Source: Novipirellula galeiformis (GTDB lineage: Bacteria; Planctomycetota; Planctomycetia; Pirellulales; Pirellulaceae). Taken from it: a DNA stretch of 64,000 bases. The stretch lies in the NCBI RefSeq assembly GCF_007860095.1, contig NZ_SJPT01000002.1, positions 372,001-436,000 of the forward strand, in the 5' to 3' direction. Made by a program: the position numbers and the translations under genes. A model generated the notes under the pieces. It ran no database searches. It was not told where the DNA came from and saw nothing but the letters and a program-made list of their open reading frames with translations. Below are positions 40,201 through 48,200 of this stretch, one piece after another (position 1 is the stretch's first letter; the number at the start of each line of letters is the position of its first letter).

Positions 40201-41953
40201 TGGGCCGACGAACGAAACCGATGCGCCCGAAAGCCAAACCATCAGCTTGGTGACGGCCGAATTTCCTAAGCGGACATTCCGTGGCGGAAATGTGGTGTTC
40301 GAGGGTGGTAGCTTGCGTTACACCCCGCCGGCACAATTCAGTGGCGTGGACCAGTTCAGTTACACGGTTAGCGATGACTTGGGACTAACCTCGTCCGCGT
40401 TGGTGATCATCAACGTCGGCGGAGTGAACGATGCTCCGCAGTTCATCGGCATCAACGGCGACCCGAACGAAACTTCGTTGACGTTGGATGAGAGCAAAGC
40501 GGATGCGAGAACGGTCCAATACGATTTGTCGACTTGGTTCAGTGACCCTGAGAATGACGACATCAATTTCTCCGTGACGTCGTCCAATACGTCCATCATT
40601 AGTGCCGCCGTTTCGGGTGACACGTTGCTTCTAACGCTTCCACCGTTCGCGTTTGGGCAAGCCACGCTGAATATTACCGCGGTTGATCCGAGCGGAGCAA
40701 CCGTCGTCACTCCGATCCCCGTGACCGTCACTGATACGCCCGATCCACCGACGCTCGTCGGTACGCTCGACCCTTTAAGTGGCGTGGAAGACGTGTTGGT
40801 GACCGCTGATTTGGGCAGCGTGTTTGCGGATCCCGATGGCGAACCGTTGACCTATTCGGTTGCCCGCATCGGCAACATTGTGAATCCAACGCCGACCCAA
40901 ATTGCGCAAAATCCGTTGGTCCAAGCGATTCGGTTTGTCGGCGATGAGTTGCAAATTGAACTGAAGCCAAATCAATCGGGTAGCGTTGAAATCGAAATTG
41001 CGGCCAGGGACGGAAACTTCCGCATTAGCGATGCGTTCACGTTGACGGTCGCGCCGACGCCGGATGCACCGGTTGCTGCGAACGACGCGTACAACGTCCC
41101 CGTGGGAACGAAACTTCAGGTGTTGAATCCAGCAAACGGTTTGTTGCGAAACGATAGCGATGCCGATGGCGATACGTTGTCAATCGACCCGGCTTCGGTC
41201 ACGCCAAGTGATCCGAACTTTGTGCTCAATGCGGACGGCACGTTTACCTTCACCGCCCAATCGGGCGCCGTCGGGGACACCGTGACATTTAGCTACAACG
41301 TGGTCGATTCGACTGGTTTGCCAAGTAATACCGCGACGGTCACCTTCACGTTTAACCAATCGCGTTACCAGAATCCGATTTCGTCGCTGGTCACGGACGT
41401 GAACGCCGATGGTTCGGTTTCGGCACTCGATGCGTTACGCATCATCAACCTGCTCGATCAACGACTCACAGGGCAAAGTTCGTCGATCCCGGTTGCCGAC
41501 CTTGGTGCTCCGCCACCGGACTACTATGACGTCAGCGGGGATGGTCGAGTTTCGGCGTTTGATGCGTTGCTCGTGATCAACGCATTGGAGCTCCGTGGTG
41601 TTCAACCGATGGGCAGCGGGGAATCGGTCGCGGAAGGTGAGATCGTGGCGGCAAACGCCTCGCCTTCAAACGATGCGAATTTTGCGGCTTCGGTTTCGTT
41701 CGCATCGGCCTCCAATGCCAATTTGCCTGTCCGAAACGCGGTCGCAGTGGCTGAAGAGCCGAGCATCGAAACCGTCGATCCACGCGACGCGATTCTTCAA
41801 GCGGGCTTCGAGATTGGTCGCTCGTCGGTTGAAAATGCGGTCGATTCCTTCGGGCCGACGCTGGCCAATGGAGGCTCAGCCGATTCGTCCAGCGTGGATG
41901 AAGCGTTTGCCTCGCTACTGGACGATTCCTTGCTTGAGGGAGGATTGCAATGA
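25262..41953 (+). CDS. Giant secreted modular protein 1 (LEPR-XLL leader, degenerate metzincin, GEVED, cadherin-like, dockerin)
   Basis: 5563 residues. The leader is long, Ser/Arg/Lys-rich and ends ETLEARQLLAG (motif 47-54), the planctomycete LEPR-XLL type. Approximate order by residue: Ig-like modules 55-455; metzincin-like region 477-663 with no HExxH (AGIGLILGLEQ at 624-634 instead); PPC-like 677-917; right-handed beta-helix 1071-1900 (VIDPGTVVKL, FTSVFDDRFGAGG); PPC-like 1933-2320 and 2993-3166; an array of 'DGD..DG..FEF..AI' modules, densest at 3677-4330; GEVED about 4400-4693 (LDAWIDF, GEVQDYRLR); five or six cadherin-like domains with VNDxP linkers 4695-5370; type I dockerin with two Ca loops (DVNADGSVSALD, DVSGDGRVSAFD) about 5377-5447. 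The tail ends DEAFASLLDDSLLEGGLQ. It is expected to be secreted and calcium-dependent; an adhesin, matrix or scaffold role is inference. Confidence 0.9.
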   Translation: MTSRKRHLSSSSSSVSNSELRRSEKRSKGSHKNSRKKSRRQHILETLEARQLLAGPQLIGIQPNEGDLIVDGSVRNTAPSVLTFRFDENQQINADTLDGIRITRPGADGIFQTPDDIRITPGLVTVGDPNENEVVVRFAESLPDDNYRVEVYGFDDPGLGIQGLRNVDNEFLVPRTAGDRSEVLNFSLRLGALVEAVVPQPVVRLADGSLQQNRNEIVVYFNEDPLFVENDDAGNPTLRSAEHPRFYQLLLTEETARTTDDRLYHPDTVVYDATTHTARLFFADDLNNLPGVSMGGGTFRLRVGTAVDSRADLIIEPTDVVVAPIAVTDFGVAGLRVSFVSKLIGESASGRQVRFEDVGAAGLAVRAEADGTVVFNFGGDTPTVNDLNSVVLSTPAVAALIEVKWSLNGDSSQGGSTPVPRSQIGAPPLVLNAVGDTLGTALDVGVFGADGTLTSLVFKEAIDPQPFAIQLPGGNNDPGHSELDEVVGGLLQHINDNFGPDTQNGITEIAYNFNPVFDTSVAGVQFQNQITERQKVRIREALGLWASKIGVQFRETASDGITFALGETANLQAGTLPGTSVVSQNVINARVRIDPTFTEPALVFSNQVTFNTAYGEDFLRKATAGIGLILGLEQTPDLPSQTLMSLNSTFLNSSINGRPDQEPVFPGSFDVLHGQFVHRPDSNDIDLYRFQVDLNDADRVGNLTAETFAERLPDSSLLDTTLTLYQEIKASAVTDFGYGVGLQVRIDSLLEGLLGNNLRLDFILSDRQPGDTAVRVTQPNDSSGKPIANAILVELPRKGTNVPTLPVSEIIDAINNSPFASSIMRASLVTGAASTDVSSHELTFSPILLSGGGLVQLSRNDDYFSEDSRLTASLGEGTYYVGIAASGNDNYDPTIPGSGYGGLTQGKYELHLKFEPQVDETDVIRDLDSERTGVPGTILDGDGDGSPGGVHNFWFQTRPLNRTLTFTDNGDALTVGQTIKITGAAGVVRTFEFVPINGSAKPGNVAVFYSPGSPNFPTPAGTLASTLQTAINGVANKTGVTATISNGSVILSGERSVELSTNSRALEASGRNIFVDKTAGPNADGSLDHPFNNISNSNVANAFDAALPKDIVRIVGNGGVDGDLSTVEDNLSYKIGVPDVGGGFLEDGRVMEVPKEVTTMIDAGAAFKLRQAYIGVGSSTVQVDRSNGVLQILGTPRLVDLSDPNTTLLLGDTDRERPAFDDGSVIFTSFRDLEVDRASVGNSPAVSPGNWGGLLFRQDIDQAEGRQNLEDQGIFMNRVNHAEIRYGGSSNLTIDSMQQLVNPIEIVNMRPTISFSEITNSADAAMSATPDSFEETSYQSPQFQQAGAFTADYDRVGPEIHNNQLFDNSINGLYVRVVTTSTEPPRALTVASRFDDTSVVHYIAENIVIASNPGGSIQDGFAPSTSLISAQMLRGGTFNPGDYLYKMTFVDADGFESAASVDPFGFTVSSAKSSIELTGLPQVQSNTGYVSRRLYRAIDIGGTPVYRLVAELDASSISYIDNGSSTDGVLDLSLNGVRGRLDASLVIDPGTVVKLRGARFELGYGTQLLAEGTESNPVVFTSVFDDRFGAGGTFDTNNDSGDTDGGTDPNYGDWSGIYAGPTSTVSLDHATVAYGGGISLLEGGQSRGFNALELHQAEGRVTNSRFEFNEDGQDGAGPAGRFGRLINNAATIFVRGAQPIIVGTTFTDNRGSIIDIDSESMTAERVIDAGRQTGTSDRLRELDDNYGPMIRFNRYEDTATESDSTERQLSGLEIRGGTLTTESVWDDTDIVHMLFDSLVVENFHSSGGLRLMSRLDESLVVKLLGSGNPNSATTGTGLTATGSVGEIEDRIGGAIHIIGQPGAPVVLTSLLDDTVGAGLTPDGSQFTDTNGDGIQSRPAPNDWRSIFLDQYSNDRNVDVIKEFELPSEEGPGLNGDVEYAQYLGELAPNLFSGDENRRHGFEVDGYLTDFRDIDTYSFDAAPGTEIWVDIDYTTYRLDTVIELLDENGQVLARSDNSFAETSGNASVVVLDSNLESSTTSLQASAEEYTERGAGGLYDDFGSTNPRDAGIHFTLPGNAADPTARSKYFFRVRSASLNPDDMAGGLTYGGYRFQLRLTEAQEFPGSVVRYTDIRYANNGIHTRGLPSSSPLIGEAGENEALVGNAASNDQIVRDGTESVGQRAQNIGNLVGNKNNVISVAGSLSSGFDVDFYQFDIDYSLGNTSLHSTVFDIDYADGFNRPNTSVSVFYDPDGETGGQLPRLVLYGQDANILDDLTSPNGENSALEKLLRGSIGTGDAFIGPVSLPEGSYYVAVTADGREPVELTSNSSLRREPINSVHRIVEDRINPSTPSTARQADLIKLFSDATLAAGGFVEADDANPGHGKPAHFDRTQGAPGAVENTSLYYNRMTATGAGTITSDPFSLAGYVAADAPTFYYNYRFDPTAGDTVALRIFSDQDPTGSTLDAVPQTDAIWHQSRIPLDAFAGHSGVRVEITYTPLDAGGGVPVVGTSEGLYLDDFIVGFAERGETVFGATAGEDGFTGFGTGESGEYQLELRSGTQYATPTPGGTVLNLDFDTNDRHSETITIVAPAGDQIIDGDTFIISDGSVSQTFEFTTTAGTVRFGNTPVLFSAADQPKDIARSIRTAITTQTRIKVEASSAAGQDTGALTDGRLSLVGARGGSFMGVNGVADAPAPGTRLDLDSNGNLKLPVIFHQGEGDVNFVRRQSQVVIEQNMISDVHAIGIWNEPGVRQTDPEDQFGSFPLLPFGNPLPGVARNLPTLNNEVLGGLMPGVVIRNNTIDQAGYVGIKVEGETRPFMIETGDGDSISDGVTMAIDSGGTRVVFEFEDISGSPTLTSGSGVVGGDGVADGHVPIYYRRTHSALYDNRASVAYSSRQMASAIMQAIQGSILVTNNSTELVSATLGPSLTSDLASGDTAVYLSGVSNIYVVGRSGVAETPIRVGVQTQLAPVAEPLQPFTRIVNNTIYGADGTEALFPESGTRESNDTLAEAIDTKVGRSHVGPYVTTGTIGDNSGPIGAAGDVDFYRVEMQVGDRLIVDIDTGNTLDTVLQVFDARGVAQLLANGSTVVDTATAPGHLNPGSTVANPTADAVNERDPFVDFTALSTGTYFVAVSGKGNESFDPASLSGRELGTGGTGDYTISIENYTARSFVMSINGGSASDGGGVRGSDLLGTTFTVTQIPDVLNGTTNQVTFTFATGGGVGNVIIAANDQMPDIIEAIAQAINFAAGVNNGLLENHVRGNGPGGISGPIQRVSALALGGRDGNNASVATFNLTGDRASGFGHDRLTTPGDGTTELYAVINNVAKIELSAAARNAGLRLDPVEGRDTDQLLNETGIMIAGGASPAILNNVLVNLHESVVIEETNLFGFGQFSNSHVKPMDQDTVVVGSVFQFDQPEPTSFNDEMTFLLNGGVNNGISTGINEPSNLNGGSDDFNVSLGNNAAALQYPGGNNFLPIGNSVLVDSGVNSLIDRDKFKTLKASVGIAASNVLAPIRDVNGVFRADNPSFQPPGTVGESVFRDRGSNELADFVGPVATAEFPRDNGVTQRDGDPAVSFINLSEGAYKEFRILLRDNGDASDPFYGIGIDDNTVVVPAIPGLRPSGSNVTVFENDRMLIEGIDYTFHYAETKNLITLKPLTGIWQEDRSYRVALNQRDRTVLVAPEAQELTDGDQIKITDANGGDIVFEFETGYQLLLPETISLIVPQVGTNFGGVSDGDIFQINDGKNPVVVFELDSDGVRLPSSVVVALPSDRPPTDPTALAAFLNQIALNIQTAIDAEVAGGRLDVETRVIGSRVAIGAEPGATAITSGSGLLQDARTLAFRVPEVGSGFGGVVDGDTFIVNDGIRAITFEFNTGGGLVDSANTEVAIATDLSANQVAIAIQQAILASSLRLNPNVQGDSVYLNLPDTGSASVPFGQLTLVGISRTPTDGDLITFSPSDGSDPVTIEINRTDEPNDILGVRIDDGVTAPNIPVNITRSTTASELADLILAAIQSTRQAGVDTIAGLDTSQVSVINGTLVSIGGSKGLGLGVTGTSLEVVGAPDVTGSSTIEVFGPLLLNLPLVGGGGFQDGSVLILRDALGNDVVFEFNLVNTLQAVPGAIPVTFNTFDTVDILADSLVAAINASSAGVTAQNLLNGRITLGRISADRVELTGIPADPDIPGSGAPGVSQISVRRGIVNDGEVLTLRQGTTSISLEFESVNNGGGVRPGNIAIPFQPTSTIGDIAVSLAAAINNNRGNLSITATADLDLLGEPIGTVSLDDLPGTVVDASQAPTLNVVGVPGGAIPISIDPDFTAEQVKLALLQAINNVNREGQPALTNLAAEDRGGATLFIENGQIFEGPVSTFYLPGIKDKVGNPLEPNRQDQTTQFTFMLPSVGFDFGDAPDPVNGVPGRYPTTLASDGPRHVVDGEIMLGSKVDVDVDGMPSRAADGDDATILASSTGTLFTVAVVDGRVEVTVNTAVDAATRDGDTITIDTGADIATLEFDINGRFEEDNFAIRPVDNTPESIAAAIAQAIQESPLRPAGVSISGNLVIVDGNDEDGVSFVSNLNPQGILNRGVGVTRVDGNGQLIRDNNGNPVIFLPIQVTGTGVLDAWIDFAADGDFTDVGDQIITSAILNGDGRPQTFYVPFPAHAPDPVTATDTYARFRVSRNGGLEPIGLALSGEVQDYRLRLLPGTPPMVGDQQANLSYSTDEDQQLQATDVNGLLSPGNANDNSILVGVTDADGDDIAVYPDDVGVRTIMVSGEAAGVLDLQSDGTFTFVPAQDFNGPVTFSARVTDVKPLSPEDQLLSGRPISVTINVQPVNDLPVATTNNVVVPRTIAEDAVTTFTKAELIDPFYVPGPANEASQPLIIQSVGSVRGPFLSALGGVIAISADGRTVTYTPPADYNGPDSDTFFYSVADVPGAGQTSETAIKQGTVSISFTKVNDPPRLVNDTFTTQENEPLSIPLRTADNQGILDNDTAGPTNETDAPESQTISLVTAEFPKRTFRGGNVVFEGGSLRYTPPAQFSGVDQFSYTVSDDLGLTSSALVIINVGGVNDAPQFIGINGDPNETSLTLDESKADARTVQYDLSTWFSDPENDDINFSVTSSNTSIISAAVSGDTLLLTLPPFAFGQATLNITAVDPSGATVVTPIPVTVTDTPDPPTLVGTLDPLSGVEDVLVTADLGSVFADPDGEPLTYSVARIGNIVNPTPTQIAQNPLVQAIRFVGDELQIELKPNQSGSVEIEIAARDGNFRISDAFTLTVAPTPDAPVAANDAYNVPVGTKLQVLNPANGLLRNDSDADGDTLSIDPASVTPSDPNFVLNADGTFTFTAQSGAVGDTVTFSYNVVDSTGLPSNTATVTFTFNQSRYQNPISSLVTDVNADGSVSALDALRIINLLDQRLTGQSSSIPVADLGAPPPDYYDVSGDGRVSAFDALLVINALELRGVQPMGSGESVAEGEIVAANASPSNDANFAASVSFASASNANLPVRNAVAVAEEPSIETVDPRDAILQAGFEIGRSSVENAVDSFGPTLANGGSADSSSVDEAFASLLDDSLLEGGLQ
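36293..38140 (+). repeat. Densest part of the 'DGD-FEF-AI' protein module array inside giant protein 1
   Basis: Protein-level tandem repeats of about 100-115 residues. Each has a strand motif (V)DGDxFxIxDG, about six residues later F(E)F, then a (V/I)(A/P)I segment, a helix T-x(2-4)-(I/L)A-x(2)-I-x(2)-AI, and a closing strand with V-x-L-x-G. Visible copies start near 36293 (partial), 36433, 36775, 37090, 37480 and 37830. Further copies lie at about 28150, 33030, 33720, 34770 and 38635, and three more in giant protein 2. The copies differ in DNA sequence, so the array is old. Confidence 0.7.
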
Positions 41954-42286
41954 TCGATCCTTCACGATCTCTGAGTCGTTCGGTCGCAACTTGCGATCGA
42001 ACGTTTAGGGAGCTGACTCGGTTGGGGATACCATTGGCACCGAGAGAACTTTTTTTAGCGAGGTCCGGTGGGGGTGCCCCCTTCGTGCCCCCCCTTGAAA
42101 TTGACAGTGATACCTCCACATTGACTGCGGGACGTTCCATGATCGGAGCGGTTGAGCCGAGACGACCCGTCGTGATTTGATGAATGGCAACGCGTCTTTA
42201 TGGGCGACGTTGTCTCGCAGCATGCTTTATTTCCCGCGACGATTTCCTACCTTCCTTTAATACGATCCCTCGAGGTTCGGGCGAAT
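41954..42286. other. Spacer between giant genes 1 and 2
   Basis: 333 bp. It contains a strong hairpin 24 nt after the first stop (listed separately), a T7 run at 42050-42056, a GGGGG-tg-CCCCC inverted pair soon after, and an upstream region for gene 2. GAGG at 42272-42275 lies 11 nt before the ATG at 42287. Both giant genes 1 and 2 have GGTTCGG just before their start codon. Confidence 0.5.
41977..42006 (+). terminator. Hairpin terminator after giant gene 1
   Basis: CGTTCGGTCGCAA (41977-41989) pairs with TTGCGATCGAACG (41991-42003), 13 positions with one G-U, followed by TTT. It starts 24 nt after the stop. The short T-run makes it a weaker intrinsic terminator, but the stem is very stable. 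Confidence 0.6.
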
Positions 42287-45200
42287 ATGACTCAGCGACG
42301 AAACTTTCGTAAATCCGCCACGCTATCGAAAAAGACTTCTCGGCGTCTGCACCATGAAACGCTGGAACGCCGCGAGCTTTTGGCGGCAGAAATCGGCATG
42401 CTTGGCGAACGCGACATCCAAGCGATGGTGTCATCGTTCCCATCCTCGGCGGATTCAGCGGGAGGCGAGGCCGATCAGTATCGCTCGCAGATGGCTTCGG
42501 CCTACGCGATGGATGCCATGTACTCCGCTGGAACGACACAGGCGGTAGCGGCGGAGTCAGCGTCACCCCACTTGCAAATGCTCGATGCAAATGGAACGCA
42601 AATGGCGGTAGGGGCGTCGTTTGACGATCTCGATGTCCATCCGCATGCCGTCTTTGCGGAGGGAACTCCGACCGAGGTGGTGGAAGAGTGGGAGCGGCGT
42701 TTCAGCGGTCCGACTAGCGAGAATGGAATCAGTTTGCAAGGCGGACGATGGGACACATCGGCCAGTGGTACGAGTCAGAACTATGGTGACGCGGTCACGT
42801 TGACGTGGAGCATCGTGCCTGATGGTACGATTGTCGCCGGTTCCGATGGTCCAGGGGCCGCCAGCAATTTGATCTCCTTTTTTGACGGAATCTACGGCAC
42901 GGGCGGTAACACCGTTGCCGAACGTCCTTGGTTCCCGTTGATCAAGAAAGCTTACGATGACTGGAGTGCCCTGAGCGGGATCACATTCGTCTATGAGGCT
43001 AACGACGATGGGATGGCGATGAGCAATCCGGCCCTGGGAGAACTCGGAGTCCGGGGGGATATGCGCATCGGCGGAGCGACGGTCGACGGTGACTACGGTG
43101 TCTTGGCCTACAATTTCTACCCGACTAGCAGCGGGGTGGGCGGGGATATGGTGATCGACACGGCCGACATCTTTCTTGCGAACAATGCCAGCGGCGAGAG
43201 TCTCGCGCTGCACAATATGTTGATGCACGAAATTGGTCACGGCATTGGCTTGGGGCATGTCACTCCCGTTAATCAAACCAAGCTGTTAGAGCCTTTTGTT
43301 TCGACGGCATTTCGTGGGCCACAGCACGATGACATCTTGGCCGCACAAAGCTTGTACGGGGATCGTTATGACGACAATGACGTGCCGGAAAACGCGGTTG
43401 ATTTAGGCTCCATTGATGCCGATCCCATTGAAATGTTCGATGTTTCGATTGATCGGGATAGCGATGCGGACTGGTATTCCTTTAGCGGTTCGGCCGACAC
43501 GTTGGTGACAATCGTCGTCGCTCCGGATGGTCAGATTTACGATGTCGGTATCGACGGCGGAACGATTCGCTCGATTGATTCCACCCAATTGGGCGATTTG
43601 CGATTCGAGCTCTACGGTCCCGACGGCACGTTGATTCGTAGCCAAGACGCAGGCGGGGTTGGGCGACCGGAGATCATTTCCGGTCTTCGCTTGTCCGAGA
43701 CCGGCGCCTATACGCTCGGCGTTTTTGGACGCTCGACGTACGGACCCACGCTGGGGGATGTCACCGAATCTCAGCTCTATTCGCTGTCGATCAATCGCAG
43801 TGATTTCTCGGATCCAAGGTTGATCGCGGTGGCGCCTAACGGCAGCGATTTGTTCGATTTGGACCCTGCGGATCAAGCCAATCAAAACATTCGGCAAACC
43901 GCGCCGACCGAATTGCGGGTGACGTTCAGCGGACTCAATGCGCTTGATTCCGCGACGCTCGACGCCCTGGAAATTTATTACAGTGAAACGGGGAACTTTG
44001 AGGCCGATTCGGATCTTGTTCCTATTCCCTACCGCGGCCTCGATGCCGATGGACGCAACGTAACCCTGCGTTTCGCTGAGAACTTGAAAGATGGTTTCTA
44101 TCAGCTTTCGGTTTCGACCGATCTAACCAGTGTGATCGGCGCGGCATTTGTGCCCACGAATCCTCAATCCGTTCCTGGTGATCCGAGCAAACTACGCGAT
44201 GTGATCGGCTTTGAACTCGAACTCGGTGGCAAGGTGGTCGCGGTCGTTCCGCAGCCTATCGATAACGGGGTTTCACGACCGAACGAGATCGACGTTTACT
44301 TTGACGACCTTGATCTGTTCCGCGGCGGTTCGAGTGTCGACACCAAGTCGTTTTACCAGTTGATCAATACGCAAGGCACGGTGACGACCGAGGACGACGT
44401 CGTGATCCCTGTGGTCAGTGCGACACGCGTCGATGCCGATCGAAAAGTGACATTGAGTTTCGCCTCCGATTTGGGCAGCTATGTCAGTGGCGGTAGCACG
44501 CTCCGTCTACGCATCGGCGACAGTACTGATTTCAGCACCGTCGGCGTCACCCAACACAACGTCGCCAACACCTCCGCTGCGGATCCTGGTTTGACCGCCG
44601 CAACGGCTAACACGATTCCGAGTGCGGCGACGGGCAGTTGGTCGACCGTGGTCGTGGGGCAAGAGGTTCGCAATACGACGGCGAGCGGATTGTCTATTTT
44701 GGTTGACAACCCGGGAGGAACGGATGAACCGGGCCATCGTGATATCGAAGTCGAAGATCACTTCCTGTTCCCCGGGGCTCGGGATGGTGACAACTCGATC
44801 ACGAGCATGCCGTACACCTTCTTGCGCAACACCTCCTATGGAACCAATAGCGCCGGTGCGCAATTATTCAACGACATCAACGCGGACCAAGAAGAGCGAT
44901 TCCGCGAAATTCTCGAGCTTTACGAGACCTTTCTGGGGATCGATTTCTACGAGACCGCTAACTCAGGTTTAGCGCTGATCGTCGGCGACCTCAGCACCGC
45001 CGATCCGACCGTCGTGAGCGGCGTCGGCGGCGTCGCGGGACTGGGCGGTCCTGGACGCGTGACGATGGACTCGCTTGATTTTCAAGATCAAGCATCGAAT
45101 CGATTTGGCGGATCCTTCTTTGACGTTGCGTTGCACGAAGTGGGGCATGCGATCGGTCTCGGGCATGCTTATGATTTGCCACCTGGAACCGTGCAAGGCT

Positions 45201-48200
45201 CCGAATCAGAATATCCCGATACCGTGCGTCCCGGTCCGTCTATTTCTGAATGGGCATTCCCGGGCGACAACGATCTCGTCCATGCCCTTTACCTGCACCA
45301 ACGTGAGTCGCTCGACGTCGATCTCTATCGCGTCGATGTCACTGAAAATGGCATGTTGAAGGCGCAAACGTTTGCTCAGCGTCTGTCCGATGCAAGTTTG
45401 CTTGACACGCGATTATCCTTGTTCCGTCAAAACGGCACGGAATTGGAGCTGGTCTCTAGCAATGAAGATTATTTCGGGAGTGATTCGTTTGTTGAGTTCG
45501 CGGTCACCCCGGGCGTCTATTTCGTAGGCGTCGCTGCGGAAGGCAACGAAGCTTACGACCCGAACTCAGGCGTTTCGTCGGCCGGCGGTGCCAGCGAAGG
45601 CAAGTACGAATTACGGGTTGATTTTAGCTCGGATGTCGGGGCCGCGATCACCGATGCCGGCGGTAGCGAATTGGACGGGGATCGCGATGGAGTCGCCGGT
45701 GGGAACTATAACTTCTGGTTCAAACCTGCCGGTGCGAACACGATCTACGTGAACAAATCTGCGGGCGCCGGCAGTGGTTTGCTCGGTTCCCAAACCAATC
45801 CATTCAACAACATTCCCAATGCACTCGCGGCGGCCCAAACGCTCGTCAATAACGGTGCCCAAGATGTCGTGGTACGGCTGCTTCCCAACGGCGGAAGCGA
45901 TGGCGAAATCAGCACAGCGGATGATAATCTCGCCTACGAGGTCGGGTACATCGATGCGTTGGACCAAACCCTCGCCGATGGTCGCAACCTCGTATTGCCC
46001 GGCGGGATCCAATTGGTCATCGATGCTGGCGTCGTGATGAAGTTCTTGGACAGCCGGATTTCGGTCGGTAGCGATGACGACGGCGTCGATCGCAGTGGAA
46101 GTTCGATCCAAGTTCAAGGCACCCCCGAGTTGCCGGTCTACTTCACCAGCTACAACGACCGCGCGCTGGGGAGTAACAGCAATCCGCTGTTGACTGTCCA
46201 ACCCGCATCGGGGAACTGGGGTGGGATCGAAATCCGTAATGACATTGACCGGCTACAAGGCCGTGGCGATGCGGAACGCCAAGGGATCTTTGACAACTAC
46301 ATCAACCATGCTGAGTTTACGTTTGGTGGCGGTGAAGTCAGCACGATCAATCGGGTGATCGATCCGATTCATCTCTCCGAAGCCCGTGCCGAGGTCTCCT
46401 ACAACGAACTCCAATTCAATTCACGAGGCATCTCAGCCGACCCGAATACGTTTGCAGTGACGACGTTCTCCGAACCACGTTACCAAAAACAATCGATTTC
46501 TGGAGATGGCTTTGTTAGCGGTTATGACCGCGTCGGGCCGAGCATTCATGGCAACATTCTCGTCAACAACGCGACGAATGGCTTGTTCGTTCGCATCGAT
46601 ACGCCCACGGGCGGTTCGCTAGAGCAATTAGTGGTGCCCGCGCGCTTCGATGATACCGACATCGTGCATGTGCTGAGCGAAAACTTGCTGGTCGATGGAT
46701 CCCCCGGTGGATTGTTTGAGGAATCGACGCGTCCTAATCCGATCATCGGATTGGCCAAGCAAGCCGGCTCCGGTGCGTTGCCGGCTGGGAACTACCAATA
46801 CAGCTACACCTTCGTCGATGCGTTTGGATTCGAGAGCCCTGGGTCGCTGGCGCAGAGCGTGACCGGTGTGACCGCCGGCAGTGCGGTGAAGTTGTCGAAT
46901 ATTTCTCCCGCAACGGGGAAATACGTTGGCCGAATTTTATACCGCAGCGTCGATGGCGGACCCTTCAAGCGGATCGCCGCACTGGACAAAACATCGCGAG
47001 ATTTTACCGACACCGTCGCAGCCCCATTAGCCACCGCGCCAACGTTGGATGTCAGCGTTGCGCGTGTTCGCCAAGGCCGCCTCGATGCCAGCTTGGTGAT
47101 TGATCCTGGGACGATCATCAAGACCCAAGGTGCACGTATTCAACTTGGGTTTGGTACGACGTTGTTGGCCGAAGGCAAGGAAGGCAAGGAGATTATCTTC
47201 ACCGCGCGAGGCGATGATCGTTATGGAGCGGGCGGTACGTTTAATACCAACGGCGACGCAACGAGCATCGGAGACCCCGGGGATTGGGCGGGGATCTACG
47301 CTTCGCCGACAAGCCGGCTGAGTCTCGACCACACTTTGATCGCTTTTGCCGGTGGAGTGACGGGGGTTGGTGGTGGTACCGCCGCGTTCAATCCGATTCA
47401 AATCCATCAAGCCGAAGCTCGAATTGCCAATAGCGTATTCGAGGACAACCTTGACGGAGTCGGTGGAACTCAACTCGGCGCTCGCAGCGACTTTGCACCG
47501 AATTCGGCAGCCACCATTCATGTCACCGCTGCGCAACCCACGATCGTGGGCAACACTTTTGTCGGCAATAGCGGCGCCGTGATTGACATCAATGTCAATG
47601 CGTTGAATTCCGAGTTGAAGACCGATCTGGGGCGGCAAACGGGAAACATTGACCGTTACGAATTGCCGCCTGCAAATCATGGTCCCGTCATGCGTGGTAA
47701 CCGCATGGAAGACAACGATGTCAACGGTATGGTAATTCGTGGTGAGGTGTTGACGACCGAAGTGGTCTGGGATGACACGGACATCGTCCACGTGCTGCTC
47801 AGCGACATCGAGATCCCCGACCTGCACACGTTCGGCGGGATGCGACTGCAAAGTAGCTCGACGGAATCGTTGGTGGTCAAGCTTAATGATGCTGAAATTC
47901 TCGCCACAGGGCGATCATTGGACATCGTCGATCGCATTGGCGGTCGTTTGATGGTACTTGGGCAACCGGGGTTCCCCGTCGTAATGACCAGCATTTTCGA
48001 TGATACCGCCGGCGCCGGGTTTACGCCCAGCGGGGAAGTACAGAACGATACGATCCCCGGCGGCCCGGATGCACAGCCCGGCGATTGGCAAGGTTTGCGT
48101 TTCGACCCGTATAGTCATGACCGCAACGTTGCCGTCGCCACCGAACGCGAGGGACGGACCGGCGGTGTCGGTGACTTGAATGCCAACATTGGACAACACC

